Assembly: GCF_000231445.1 (NCBI RefSeq)
Contig: NZ_AGFR01000003.1
Location: 806,001-870,000 of the forward strand
Direction of reading: 5' to 3'
Origin: Commensalibacter intestini A911
GTDB taxonomy: Bacteria > Pseudomonadota > Alphaproteobacteria > Acetobacterales > Acetobacteraceae
DNA length: 64,000 nucleotides
Positions 32,401 to 41,466 of this stretch are shown here, one piece after another (within the stretch, counting starts at the first letter, position 1; each line of letters starts with the position of its first letter). Under the pieces are notes generated by a model that was not told the DNA's origin, made no database searches, and was given only the letters and a program-made list of their open reading frames with translations. A program made the translations under genes and the position numbers.

Positions 32401-32730
32401 ATGCAATTTTTTCATTTTGTAAAAAAAGTAATTAAAGCTCTTATTCCCCCTGTTTTCTTTTTAGGTCTAACAGGATATTTTCTTTGGAACACTATGAATG
32501 GTGATCACGGCTTAAAAAGTTACTATGTTCAACAAAAGCTCCTCGTTGAAGCGCAAAATGCACAACAAGATGCGGTTTCAGAACAGCAAGCTTGGGGTAG
32601 AAGGGTTGTTGGATTAAAGGAAGGTCACCTAGATAAAGACCTGTTAGATGAACGTACACGCGTTATGTTGAGTTTTGCTCAGGATAATGAAATCGTGATC
32701 CCTTACAAAGCAAACGATCATCTTTATTAG
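32401..32730 (+). CDS. FtsB/DivIC family septum formation initiator
   Basis: 109 residues: short cytoplasmic start, one membrane helix (~15-30, IPPVFFLGLTGYFLW), a heptad-rich segment (~40-70, QQKLLVEAQNAQQDAVSEQQ) and a short C-terminal part with DLLDERTRVMLSFA. This is the layout of the FtsB/DivIC division proteins, which form a periplasmic coiled coil in the divisome. The position after eno is the usual one for ftsB. A small TTAGGG/CCCTAA hairpin includes the stop codon. Confidence 0.85.
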   Translation: MQFFHFVKKVIKALIPPVFFLGLTGYFLWNTMNGDHGLKSYYVQQKLLVEAQNAQQDAVSEQQAWGRRVVGLKEGHLDKDLLDERTRVMLSFAQDNEIVIPYKANDHLY

Positions 32731-32770
32731 GGGTATTTCCCTAACTAATTTATAAATAAAATTTGCACAT

Positions 32771-32798
32771 AAAAAAAGCTGGAACAGTTTTGCCCAGC
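32771..32798 (-). terminator. Rho-independent terminator of rpmG
   Basis: On the - strand, GCTGG (32798-32794 as its complement) pairs with CCAGC (32782-32778), followed by seven T (complement of A 32771-32777). It lies about 33 bases after the rpmG stop. Confidence 0.65.
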
Positions 32799-32830
32799 CT
32801 TTCTTATACTCGTAATTTCACAAAGAAAAA

Positions 32831-32998
32831 TTATTTAATTTTTGCTTCACGGAAAACAACGTGTTTACGAACAACTGGATCGTATTTTTTTAGTTCCATT
32901 TTACCAGTATGTGCTCTTGCATTTTTTCTGGTTACATAGAAAAAACCGGTTTCAGCAGTTGAAAGTAATTTAATTTGAATTGTGTTACTTTTAGCCAT
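32831..32998 (-). CDS. rpmG: 50S ribosomal protein L33
   Basis: Short gene found by direct translation of the - strand: 55 residues beginning [20 protein letters not shown] and ending VVFREAKIK. The motif [10 protein letters not shown] followed by MELKKYDP is diagnostic of bacterial L33, a small component of the large ribosomal subunit near the E site. The zinc-ribbon cysteines of the C+ form are absent, so this is the zinc-independent C- type. Stand-alone gene, followed by its own terminator. Confidence 0.97.
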   Translation of the reverse strand: MAKSNTIQIKLLSTAETGFFYVTRKNARAHTGKMELKKYDPVVRKHVVFREAKIK

Positions 32999-33190
32999 GA
33001 TATCCTCGTTTTGATCAGCTTATCTTCGTATTAAAATATTGCTTTTATACTAAATGCTTATATTTTGCAAAAAGATCAAGTTAAATCTTAAAATCTTACG
33101 CTTTTCATACAATTTTTTTATGATTTATCAAATTATATAAAACCGTAAACGCTTCCTTGGGGTTCTTATACTATAAATTACTCAATAATT

Positions 33191-34588
33191 CTAATAAAAT
33201 AACGTTATTTCTTTTAAAAATTGAGCAATAAATTGATCAGAGATGATTTCCATTCGAGGAACCTCCGCAATGACTTTGATTTTACCATGACGTTCAATAG
33301 CTTCTTTATTCGCAGGGTTAGGATTACCATTTAAAATAACCCCAGCAATTGGGATGTGATGGTTTCTTAAAACTTCAATGGTTAAAAGTGTATGATTTAA
33401 AGTCCCTAACGCTGTTCTTGCGACGATGATGACAGGTAAGTTTACTTTTTGCATGAGCTGTATCATAAATTGATATTCTGCAATAGGAACCAAAGCCCCT
33501 CCTGCCCCTTCGACGATATAAGGTCTATCTTGAACGGGTAAAGTGAAATCAAGCAGATCAATATCTAATGTCATTGCTTCATGTTTTGCTGCTTCTTCTG
33601 GGGACAGAGGCTCTTGCAGTTCTATTAATGGAGTAATAATATGCTCATTAGGGATATGTGCTAGTGTTTGCACGGTTTCTGTATCACCAGGATCGCAATT
33701 TAATCCTGTTTGCATAGGTTTCCAGTAAGTAGCATTTAGTGCTTTAGTGAGGCATGCTGATACAAAAGTTTTGCCAACATCGGTATCTGTTCCAGTAATA
33801 AAAAATCCTGATGCTGCAAAGCGTTTAAAGCACCCAAATGCGACCTCATAGGTAGTATATCCATATTCATCATTAAATTGATTGAGGATTTTACGAAATT
33901 GTCCTGCTGATAAAGGGTGATGCGTTTTAGAGGCTGTATGGGCCCCAATAGAACGTAATCCTTTTATAAAGTTGATACCATTTTCAACAGATTCTACAAA
34001 ATCCTCTTGTTTCCAAAATCCTCCACCTCTTTTAGATGGCCAGTAAGATTCTAATGTTTCTAAACTTGGATAAGACTGAAAAGAGCAATGATAGTCATAT
34101 TGATGATAAATTTGACGCCATTCTTCAAAGCTTTTTTCCGCTAATGTCGAGCAAAGTAGATATCCATTAGGATTTAATAATTCTGTAATTTTTTGTATGG
34201 ACGTTTCTAAATTTTCAAACCATTGAAAGGCAAGGCTAGAAAAGATGAGATCAAAAGATTGTGTAAGATCTATGACCTCCCCATCCATTACTCGAAATTG
34301 AATATTAGAGTGATTTTTTGCAAACTTACCTTTTACTCTCTCAATCATATGCGGAGAGATATCAGTAATAATAAAGCGTGCTTGAGGAAATAGCTTGAGC
34401 AAATATTGTGTTAGTAATCCCGTTCCACAGCCAATCTCTAGAATGGATAAAGGTTTTTCTATATCAATATCAAGTGTTTTGATAAAGGACATTAAACGCT
34501 TAGCAACAATCTTTTGAATATGGGCGGATTGTTCATATGAAACGGCATGATCAAATGATTCGATAATTTTTTGTTTATAAGAATTCAT
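33191..34588 (-). CDS. bioC-bioD: Fused BioC-BioD: malonyl-ACP O-methyltransferase + dethiobiotin synthetase
   Basis: One 465-residue reading frame joins two biotin enzymes. Residues 1 to ~255 are BioC, a SAM methyltransferase with motif I LEIGCGTG (50-57), the FSSLAFQWF segment (~116-124) and RSIGAHTAS (~212-220). It caps malonyl-ACP so that fatty-acid enzymes can make the pimeloyl chain. Residues ~260-465 are BioD, with P-loop GTDTDVGKT (266-274), YWKPMQTG (~288-295) and VEGAGGALVPI (~359-369). It closes the ureido ring of dethiobiotin with CO2 and ATP. There is almost no linker: KRFAASG runs into FFITGTDTD. Coupled to the bioH-like gene by ATGA. Confidence 0.92.
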   Translation of the reverse strand: MNSYKQKIIESFDHAVSYEQSAHIQKIVAKRLMSFIKTLDIDIEKPLSILEIGCGTGLLTQYLLKLFPQARFIITDISPHMIERVKGKFAKNHSNIQFRVMDGEVIDLTQSFDLIFSSLAFQWFENLETSIQKITELLNPNGYLLCSTLAEKSFEEWRQIYHQYDYHCSFQSYPSLETLESYWPSKRGGGFWKQEDFVESVENGINFIKGLRSIGAHTASKTHHPLSAGQFRKILNQFNDEYGYTTYEVAFGCFKRFAASGFFITGTDTDVGKTFVSACLTKALNATYWKPMQTGLNCDPGDTETVQTLAHIPNEHIITPLIELQEPLSPEEAAKHEAMTLDIDLLDFTLPVQDRPYIVEGAGGALVPIAEYQFMIQLMQKVNLPVIIVARTALGTLNHTLLTIEVLRNHHIPIAGVILNGNPNPANKEAIERHGKIKVIAEVPRMEIISDQFIAQFLKEITLFY

Positions 34589-35250
34589 GATGTTAAGGCA
34601 ATATTTTTAATGGTCTTTGCACATAGGTCAGGTTGAGTAATGGGAAGAGTGTGTGTGGTATCTTGCACCCAGTGAATGGGATGTTCTTTAAAAGAATCTT
34701 TTGTCATTGCAGCAGAGACAACTGGATCACTATCTGAAGCTATAACGGTTAATTTATCAGACAGTAATGGTAAAGCATTACGAAAATCTTCTATTTCTAA
34801 ATATTGTAGGCCAGTCTTTAATCGTGCGAGATTAATTTGAGTTGGAATAGAATCAGAAGATTGGCATTGTTGATAAAATTGGGAAAGCACTAAATGTGCA
34901 TCTTTATCAATTCCTTTGGACATTCTTTGTAGAATACGAGAAGGAACGCCTGCTGGATAATCATCATTTTTAGAGAAGCGTAAAAAGCTGTTAATCGCAA
35001 CATAATGATGAAATTTGTGTGGAAATTGTTTCAGCAAATATAGAAAGCCTAAAGAATGTCCGATTGCAATCGTATTTTGTTGCTGTTCAGAGATTATCTG
35101 AATAATATCGTTAGATGTGTGATTGTTATTGATAAATCCTAAATCAATAGAGTGCATCGGAAAATCTTGTAAAAGGCCCGTGACGGGTTTCCAAAATTCT
35201 TTAGAAAATCCCCATCCATGAACGAATATTAAATGATATTGTTGGCTCAT
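34585..35250 (-). CDS. bioH: BioH-like alpha/beta hydrolase (pimeloyl-ACP methyl ester esterase candidate)
   Basis: 221 residues from the ATG at 35250. That start forms a 4-base ATGA overlap with the bioF stop and has GGAA upstream; an ATG 12 bases earlier is possible. The alpha/beta-hydrolase fold shows HGWGFSKEFW near the N-terminus, the nucleophile elbow GHSLG (Ser at ~66), an acid in ASDSDPVV (~172-179) and a His in TTHTLPI (~200). Between bioF and bioC-bioD the expected role is to remove the methyl group that BioC adds. Identity is weak enough that another esterase type (BioG-like) is possible. Confidence 0.78.
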   Translation of the reverse strand: MSQQYHLIFVHGWGFSKEFWKPVTGLLQDFPMHSIDLGFINNNHTSNDIIQIISEQQQNTIAIGHSLGFLYLLKQFPHKFHHYVAINSFLRFSKNDDYPAGVPSRILQRMSKGIDKDAHLVLSQFYQQCQSSDSIPTQINLARLKTGLQYLEIEDFRNALPLLSDKLTVIASDSDPVVSAAMTKDSFKEHPIHWVQDTTHTLPITQPDLCAKTIKNIALTS

Positions 35251-36434
35251 ATGCTTTTCCATAAAGATGGTCTTTGTTTGATCATCATATGCAGTTTATC
35301 TAATAAATATTCAATATCATTTGGTTGATGTGCGGCACTTAGGGTTAATCGTAACCGACTACTATTTGCAGGAACTGTTGGCGGTCGGATGGGCATAACC
35401 CACAATTTTTCATTTCTGAGTGATTGTGTAATTTGTAGAGCATTTTCAGCAGAACCAACAATAATAGGAATAATTTGAGAAACAGTCCCCCCAACATCAA
35501 TCCCCCACGAGGTCAGTTGTTGTTTTACATTGAGACATTGTTCTTTTAAATAGGATCTTTCAGTTTCTAGTGTAGGTATCAATTTTAATGCTGCGGCAAT
35601 ACTACCACTAACTGCTGGAGGTAAAGCGGTTGTATGGATAAAACCAGAGCAATAATTGACTAACCAATCACATAATGCTTTAGACCCTGCAATATATGCC
35701 CCAAAACTGCCCCAGGCTTTGCTGAACGTGCCCATTGTTAAGTCCGCATAATGAGGTGCCAGTCCCTGCCCTTGCTCTCCTAGGACACCTGTAGCATGAG
35801 CATCGTCTAAGAATAAAAATGCTTTATATTCATCAGAAAGCTGTCTCATAGCTTTCAAGTCAGCTTGGTCACCATCCATACTGAAAATAGTTTCAGTAAT
35901 AATCAGTTTACTTCCAGGCTCATTTTTGATCGTATCCAGGCGTTCTTGTAAATGCTGCATATCATTATGACGGAATCGAATTTGCTTTGTTTGTCCTGCT
36001 TTACATCCATAATGAAGGCTCGCATGATTGAGCTTATCTGTAATGACCCATACAGGCTTTGGTAAATTCTCTAATAAACATGAAATAACGGCTACATTTG
36101 CTTGCCATCCCGACGCGAAGATCAATGCAGCTTCAGTTCCTAAGAATTTAGCTAAATCAGCTTCGATCTTCGTATGATATGAGGTATGACCTGTGATTAA
36201 ACGCGATGCGGAGCATCCTACGCCATATTGCTCAACGTATTCTTGGCTTTGTTGTTTTAGCTGAGGATTAAAAGATAAACCTAAATAATCATTACTTGAA
36301 AAATTAAGGTATTCTTGATCTTGGTATTTCATTCTAACAGCACTGATAGCGTCAATAGGCGTCAGATTTCTGAGAATTCCTTGTTGCTTTCTTTTTAATA
36401 AAGATTCTTTAAAAAAGTGGTCAAAATGATTCAT
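35247..36434 (-). CDS. bioF: 8-amino-7-oxononanoate synthase
   Basis: PLP enzyme condensing pimeloyl-ACP (or -CoA) with alanine to KAPA. 395 residues. The internal aldimine lysine is K239 in MGTFSKAWG. The PLP-site Asp lies in FLDDAHATGVLG (~208-219), and SSNDYLGLS (~47-55) and GCSASRLITGHT (~73-84) are family motifs. First gene of the leftward bioF-bioH-bioCD run, divergent from bioA with 77 bases between them. No bioB is present in the window. Confidence 0.95.
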   Translation of the reverse strand: MNHFDHFFKESLLKRKQQGILRNLTPIDAISAVRMKYQDQEYLNFSSNDYLGLSFNPQLKQQSQEYVEQYGVGCSASRLITGHTSYHTKIEADLAKFLGTEAALIFASGWQANVAVISCLLENLPKPVWVITDKLNHASLHYGCKAGQTKQIRFRHNDMQHLQERLDTIKNEPGSKLIITETIFSMDGDQADLKAMRQLSDEYKAFLFLDDAHATGVLGEQGQGLAPHYADLTMGTFSKAWGSFGAYIAGSKALCDWLVNYCSGFIHTTALPPAVSGSIAAALKLIPTLETERSYLKEQCLNVKQQLTSWGIDVGGTVSQIIPIIVGSAENALQITQSLRNEKLWVMPIRPPTVPANSSRLRLTLSAAHQPNDIEYLLDKLHMMIKQRPSLWKSI

Positions 36435-36511
36435 GAAAATAATCTGTTTGAGTTCGTGCTAAGATATCGTTAGTTTTAATTTTTTATCTTCTTCTTTTAT
36501 ATGCAAAGAAA

Positions 36512-37756
36512 ATGTCTGGTTCAATGCTTAAAAATATTTGGTTACCATATACACAAATGCAAACGTGCAATAATCCTGTTATTGCACAAACAACAAAAGG
36601 TTCTGTTATTACGTTACAAGATGGTACAGAGCTGATCGATGGGATTGCCTCATGGTGGACAGCTTGTCACGGATATAACCATCCTTATATCGCAGATCAC
36701 GTTCAAAAACAGCTTCAAAAAATGCCTCATATTATGTTTGGAGGGATTATTCATGAGCCAGCTATAACCCTATCTGCCAAGCTAGCAGAATTATTGCCAG
36801 GGGACTTAAATAAAGTTTTCTTTACAGAATCTGGATCTGTTGCCGTTGAAGTGGCCATGAAAATGGCAATTCAATTTTGGCTAAATCAAAATAAGATAGA
36901 GAAAACCAAAATTCTTTCTTTTTATGGTGGGTATCATGGGGATACGATGGCCATGATGGCTGTTTGTGACCCAGAAGAAGGAATGCATCATTTATTTAAA
37001 GATGTTTTACCTCATCAACATATTATCCAGTTGCCTACTACCCAAGAATTACGTCAACAATTTAGTGATTTTCTTGAAAAACATCATCATGAAATTGCCG
37101 CCATTTTAATGGAACCTTTAGTTCAAGGTGCTGGCGGAATGTTATTTCATGATCCAGAACAGCTTTCATTTTTACGTCAACAAGCTGATCATTATAATAT
37201 TTTATTAATTTTTGATGAAATTTTCACAGGCTTAGGTCGTACAGGAAGTTTCTTTGCTTGCAATCAAGCAGATATTGTTCCTGATATTATTACTTTATCA
37301 AAAGCACTGAGTGGTGGAACAATGGCCTTGGCAGCAACGATTGCCAGAGAGTGTATTTTCGATGGGTTTTTATCTGATAAAGAAAGCCATGCATTAATGC
37401 ATGGGCCGACTTTTATGGCTAATCCTTTAGCTTGTTCTTGTGCAAATGCGTCCTTAAATCTGTTTGAGCAATATGATTGGGCAAGTAATGTGAAAAACAT
37501 AGAGGCACAATTAACTCAAGAATTAGCAGCTTGTCTTAAGTTAGATATTGTTAAGGACGTGCGTGTAAAAGGGGCTATTGGCGTTGTAGAGCTTCATAAG
37601 ATTGATAATATGAACTTACTTAAAAATAAATTACTAGAACATAAAGTCTGGATTAGACCATTCCGTAATATTGTTTATTTAACCCCAGCCTTTACCATCA
37701 CAACTGCCGAGTTAAGTCAATTAACTCGGGCAATATATGATGTTTTATCTAGCTAA
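36512..37756 (+). CDS. bioA: Adenosylmethionine-8-amino-7-oxononanoate aminotransferase
   Basis: Class III aminotransferase using SAM as amino donor to convert KAPA to DAPA. 414 residues. PLP lysine K264 in TLSKALSGG; LLIFDEIFTGLGRTG (~231-245) gives the PLP Asp; LIDGIASWWTACHGYNHP (~41-58) is the BioA-specific substrate region. It is transcribed away from bioF, so the 77-base gap must hold both promoters. It is convergent with the lipoprotein gene downstream. Confidence 0.95.
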   Translation: MSGSMLKNIWLPYTQMQTCNNPVIAQTTKGSVITLQDGTELIDGIASWWTACHGYNHPYIADHVQKQLQKMPHIMFGGIIHEPAITLSAKLAELLPGDLNKVFFTESGSVAVEVAMKMAIQFWLNQNKIEKTKILSFYGGYHGDTMAMMAVCDPEEGMHHLFKDVLPHQHIIQLPTTQELRQQFSDFLEKHHHEIAAILMEPLVQGAGGMLFHDPEQLSFLRQQADHYNILLIFDEIFTGLGRTGSFFACNQADIVPDIITLSKALSGGTMALAATIARECIFDGFLSDKESHALMHGPTFMANPLACSCANASLNLFEQYDWASNVKNIEAQLTQELAACLKLDIVKDVRVKGAIGVVELHKIDNMNLLKNKLLEHKVWIRPFRNIVYLTPAFTITTAELSQLTRAIYDVLSS

Positions 37757-37772
37757 ATTAATTATAGAGCTA

Positions 37773-38420
37773 CTATTCTGTAGGAGCATCTTCTGTTGGA
37801 GTAGATGTTGATTTAGATGGAGTAGTAGCTTTTGTCTTTGGTGTTTTCGCAGCAGGGACAATTGATACTTTGCCTGTAGGGCTAATGATTGTATCGGTTC
37901 CATCACCATTTGGAATAGTGATAGGAGCATTATTTTTATCTTTTTCAATATATTTAGGAGCATGATCATCAATGTGATCTGGTAAAGCACCACCTACACC
38001 GCCTGATGGATTGATAACGGCACCATGTTTAATGAAGTTATTTTCACCAGCATTTAAATCACCATCTTCTGGGAAGTCAGAAGGTAAAGTATGATTGCTG
38101 CCTTGTTCATGCGTAACAACGTCTTTATCTGCGCCAAAAGCTTGACTATAATCTGATAAAGAGAATGACTGTTCATCATTGGCAACGTCACTTAATGTCG
38201 GTAAAGCTGGAGGACGAGACGGCCAAATATTTTCACCTTGAGGAAGAATCGGTGTTGAAGCTACATTTTCTCCTCTTACGCGCATCATATTTTCAGAATC
38301 ACCTTTGGGTGCTTCTGGATTGCTTCCTGGTAGCTGTATCGTATCATCAAAAAATCTATCAAATCCGGAGCACCCACTAAGCAGTAACACCGTTGCTATA
38401 AGAGCAGCATAACTCCGCAT
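37773..38420 (-). CDS. Predicted lipoprotein, function unknown
   Basis: 215 residues. A lipoprotein signal peptide with lipobox LLSGC puts the acylated Cys at ~17. The mature part is acidic, Pro/Gly/Asn-rich and largely disordered. A short conserved-looking block, PQGENIWPSRPPALPTLSDV (~60-79), and a Thr/Pro/Lys-rich tail (TPKTKATTPSKSTSTPTE) stand out. No domain recognised. The layout of a lipoprotein anchor with a WP-x-PP-x-P-TL motif resembles uncharacterised acetic-acid-bacterial lipoproteins, but that is recollection, not a search. It probably attaches to the outer membrane. Confidence 0.72.
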   Translation of the reverse strand: MRSYAALIATVLLLSGCSGFDRFFDDTIQLPGSNPEAPKGDSENMMRVRGENVASTPILPQGENIWPSRPPALPTLSDVANDEQSFSLSDYSQAFGADKDVVTHEQGSNHTLPSDFPEDGDLNAGENNFIKHGAVINPSGGVGGALPDHIDDHAPKYIEKDKNNAPITIPNGDGTDTIISPTGKVSIVPAAKTPKTKATTPSKSTSTPTEDAPTE

Positions 38421-38518
38421 CTAAAGTCTCCAATTTAATATTAATATCAAAACAGGTTGCAATTTGCCTTTAAAGCAAAAAAATCTCAAGAGAAAAATTA
38501 AAGAATATTTTTATATAA

Positions 38519-39091
38519 TTATGGTTTGTTAATAAATTTCAATCCAGTTCGAATATATCCCCACCCTGTCATAATGGTTAAAATAGCGGAAACCCAGAGT
38601 AAAAATGATCCTATTATACTCACTGGAAGCCAACTTATTCCTAACATTTTTGCGCTTGTATCTCCTGCTAAAAGAAATCCTAAGGCAATCATTTGAAAGG
38701 TTGTTTTCCACTTTGACAATTTTGTTACAGGTAATCCAATTTGAGAGGTCGCTAAAAATTCTCTTAGTCCACTGACCAAAATTTCACGAGAAAGAATCAC
38801 CATTGCAGGAATAATCCCACCATGTGGTAATCGTCCATACGCAGCCATAACGATTAATAAAATTCCTACCAGTAATTTATCTGCAATTGGATCTAGCATT
38901 CTGCCAAGCTCGGATAATTGTTTCCATGCACGTGCCAGTTTGCCGTCAAGATAATCTGTGATCCCAGCCAAAATAAATAAAAGACAAGCGATAAAATCTG
39001 TCAAAGGACGATGAATCATTACCAATATTGCAAGTATCGGAATGACAAGAATGCGCGATAAAGTCAGACAATTAGGTAAATTAACAAACAT
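38519..39091 (-). CDS. pgsA: CDP-diacylglycerol-glycerol-3-phosphate 3-phosphatidyltransferase
   Basis: Inner-membrane enzyme making phosphatidylglycerol phosphate, the precursor of PG and cardiolipin. 190 residues with about five to six membrane helices. The CDP-alcohol phosphotransferase signature DG-x2-AR-x8-G-x3-D-x3-D is complete in DYLDGKLARAWKQLSELGR followed by MLDPIAD (~47-72). It lies downstream of uvrC in the same direction. Confidence 0.95.
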   Translation of the reverse strand: MFVNLPNCLTLSRILVIPILAILVMIHRPLTDFIACLLFILAGITDYLDGKLARAWKQLSELGRMLDPIADKLLVGILLIVMAAYGRLPHGGIIPAMVILSREILVSGLREFLATSQIGLPVTKLSKWKTTFQMIALGFLLAGDTSAKMLGISWLPVSIIGSFLLWVSAILTIMTGWGYIRTGLKFINKP

Positions 39092-39208
39092 AATTTTCGC
39101 AAACGTAAGTTGTGAAGATTAAAAGAAAGAATTATAGAGATATTGTCTATGGTTATACGTCATTTAAGATAAAAATCCTATAAAAAAACTTTAATTTTAT
39201 TCTTTGTG

Positions 39209-41062
39209 TTAATTTGGCCGAAAATGACCATAAATAACTTCTGCTAAGGCACGGTTTATCCCTGGTATAGCCATAATATCAGAAAGACTGGCATCTTTTA
39301 CTGCTTTGGATGACCCAAAGTGGTTTAGTAATAAACGTTTCCTACCTGCACCCACTCCAGGGATATCATCTAATTCAGACTGAGGAATGGCTCGAGAACG
39401 ACTATTTCTATGGGTTGTAATTGCAAAGCGATGCGCTTCGTCACGTAGTCTTTGTAAATAATATAAAACAGGATCTTGTATTGGTAACTGAAAAGGTTCT
39501 TGATCTTTGGTGAAGAACCATTCTCGTCCAGCATTTCGATCTTTTCCTTTGGCAATACAAATTAATTTAACATCTTTTATCTCTAATTCTGTTAAAATAG
39601 AATTAACAGCAGAAAACTGCCCTGCTCCACCATCGATAAGTAAAATATCAGGCCAACTCTCTGGATCTGTATTTTTGCCTTTGGCAAATCGTCGTGTAAA
39701 GACTTCTCTCATCATTCCAAAATCATCACCTGGAGTGATAGAAGACTTGATACTAAATTTACGATAGGCTGATTTGTTGAATCCTTCAGGTCCAGCCACA
39801 ACCATTACTCCATAGGCATGGCTACCCATAATATGACTATTATCATAAGTTTCGATACGTTTAGGCGTTTGATCAAGGTGAAATAAATCTCTGACTTGTT
39901 CTAGTAACTTTTGTTGAGTGCTGGTTTCAGCTAATTTTCGCTCTAATGCCCCTTTGGCATTCTCAACAGCATGATCAATAACAGCTTTTTTCTCTCCTTT
40001 TTGAGGAACAGATAAGGCAACTTTATAATCGGCTTTTAAACTCAGTGCTTCTTCGATTAAAGTTACTTCGGATAAAGAGATGTTAAGTAAGATTTGCTGT
40101 GGAGGAGGTTTGTTTTCATAAAACTGACCGATAAAAGCAGATACAATCTCTTCAGGCGATTGCCCTTCTATTTGAGTTGGAAAAAATGCTCTATTTCCAT
40201 TGTTCCGCCCGCCTCTAACAAAAAAGACTTGAATACAACAACTATTACTAAGCTGATAAATGGCAATGATATCTGCATCACGAATAGATGCAGGGTTTAC
40301 AACACCGCTGCTTTGCACATAAGTAAACGCACGAATACGATCTCGTAAAACAGCAGCACGTTCATATTCCATCTCTGCTGCCGCCTTCTCCATTTCTTTT
40401 GCAAGGTCTTGTTGAATAGCAACCGTCTGCCCAGATAAAAAAGATCTAGCTTGATCGACCAGGCGAGCATATTCATTTGGCGAAATACGGTCATCACAAG
40501 GACCTGCACAGCGCTTAATTTGATATAACAGGCACGGACGTGTGCGAGAGTTAAAAACGGTGTCAGTGCACGTTCTGAGCAAGAATATCTTTTGTAGTAA
40601 CTCTACCGTTTGATTGACTGCCCATACAGAGGCAAATGGCCCCCAATATTCATTGATTTTTGAAACTTTGCCTCGATGTTTATCAATTCTTGGCCATTTA
40701 TCTTTACTCATGACGAGCCAAGGGTATGTTTTGTCGTCTCGTAATAGAATATTATATCGAGGTTTAAAATTTTTAATTAAGTTGGCTTCTAATAATAACG
40801 CTTCGGCTTCAGTATAAGTGGTAATAATTTCCATTGAAGCCGTTTGTTGAACCATCCTACGAATACGTTCTGATAAACGAGATAGCTGGGTATAAGAAGT
40901 TACGCGTTTTTTTAAATCTTTTGCTTTTCCAACGTAAAGTACGTCTCCAGCTTGATTCATCATTCGATAAACCCCAGAAACAGAAGGCATCGTTTCCAAT
41001 GCTTTTTTAATGGCAGGCACACCTTCTGTTGGATTATTGAGTTGGGGTGGTTGATGATTCAT
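39209..41062 (-). CDS. uvrC: Excinuclease ABC subunit C
   Basis: Dual-incision nuclease of nucleotide excision repair. 617 residues. GIY-YIG domain at the N-terminus ([20 protein letters not shown], ~29-48) for the 3' cut. A Cys cluster lies near 165-185 ([16 protein letters not shown]), and the UVR helix pair that contacts UvrB ([16 protein letters not shown]) is near 225-240. An RNase-H-like domain follows ([19 protein letters not shown]) for the 5' cut. The end is a helix-hairpin-helix ([13 protein letters not shown]). Upstream is a 404-base non-coding region. Confidence 0.97.
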   Translation of the reverse strand: MNHQPPQLNNPTEGVPAIKKALETMPSVSGVYRMMNQAGDVLYVGKAKDLKKRVTSYTQLSRLSERIRRMVQQTASMEIITTYTEAEALLLEANLIKNFKPRYNILLRDDKTYPWLVMSKDKWPRIDKHRGKVSKINEYWGPFASVWAVNQTVELLQKIFLLRTCTDTVFNSRTRPCLLYQIKRCAGPCDDRISPNEYARLVDQARSFLSGQTVAIQQDLAKEMEKAAAEMEYERAAVLRDRIRAFTYVQSSGVVNPASIRDADIIAIYQLSNSCCIQVFFVRGGRNNGNRAFFPTQIEGQSPEEIVSAFIGQFYENKPPPQQILLNISLSEVTLIEEALSLKADYKVALSVPQKGEKKAVIDHAVENAKGALERKLAETSTQQKLLEQVRDLFHLDQTPKRIETYDNSHIMGSHAYGVMVVAGPEGFNKSAYRKFSIKSSITPGDDFGMMREVFTRRFAKGKNTDPESWPDILLIDGGAGQFSAVNSILTELEIKDVKLICIAKGKDRNAGREWFFTKDQEPFQLPIQDPVLYYLQRLRDEAHRFAITTHRNSRSRAIPQSELDDIPGVGAGRKRLLLNHFGSSKAVKDASLSDIMAIPGINRALAEVIYGHFRPN

Positions 41063-41466
41063 AAGGGCACTCTTTTTGTTCTATTATCGATATAAACGTG
41101 ATTTAGCTTTGTTTTATAACAATTATTTTAGTTCTCCACTGTTTCTGTGGATAACTATAGGGATGAATATTTAATATATCGATCTAGTGGGCAGTTTATC
41201 AAGCTCTATCATGTTTTGCCTAAAAATTAATCATTTTTTATAACTTATTGATTTAAAATGATTTTTAATAAAAACCAAAAGGGACTATTTCATATAATCT
41301 TTTTAATTGGAGATAAAATATACATAAAAAAATTTTTATAAAAATAGTGGACAAAATTTAAAAAAATGTTTAGAAATCCTTTTAAAAAAGGTTTTTATTG
41401 TTTATAAGAAAGCTCATTGCTTTATCCTCTTATAACCTTTTTTACTTTATCATTGAAAATAACATA
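41063..41466. other. 404-base AT-rich intergenic region between uvrC and xthA
   Basis: Divergent intergenic region with very high A+T and several A and T runs. It contains one exact DnaA-box-type nonamer, TGTGGATAA, at 41146-41154 and a weak CCTTTT/AAAAGG hairpin just before xthA. I see no gene, tRNA or convincing sRNA. The frame open from a TTG at 41398 into xthA gives an unlikely hydrophobic extension. It probably holds the two promoters. Confidence 0.5.
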
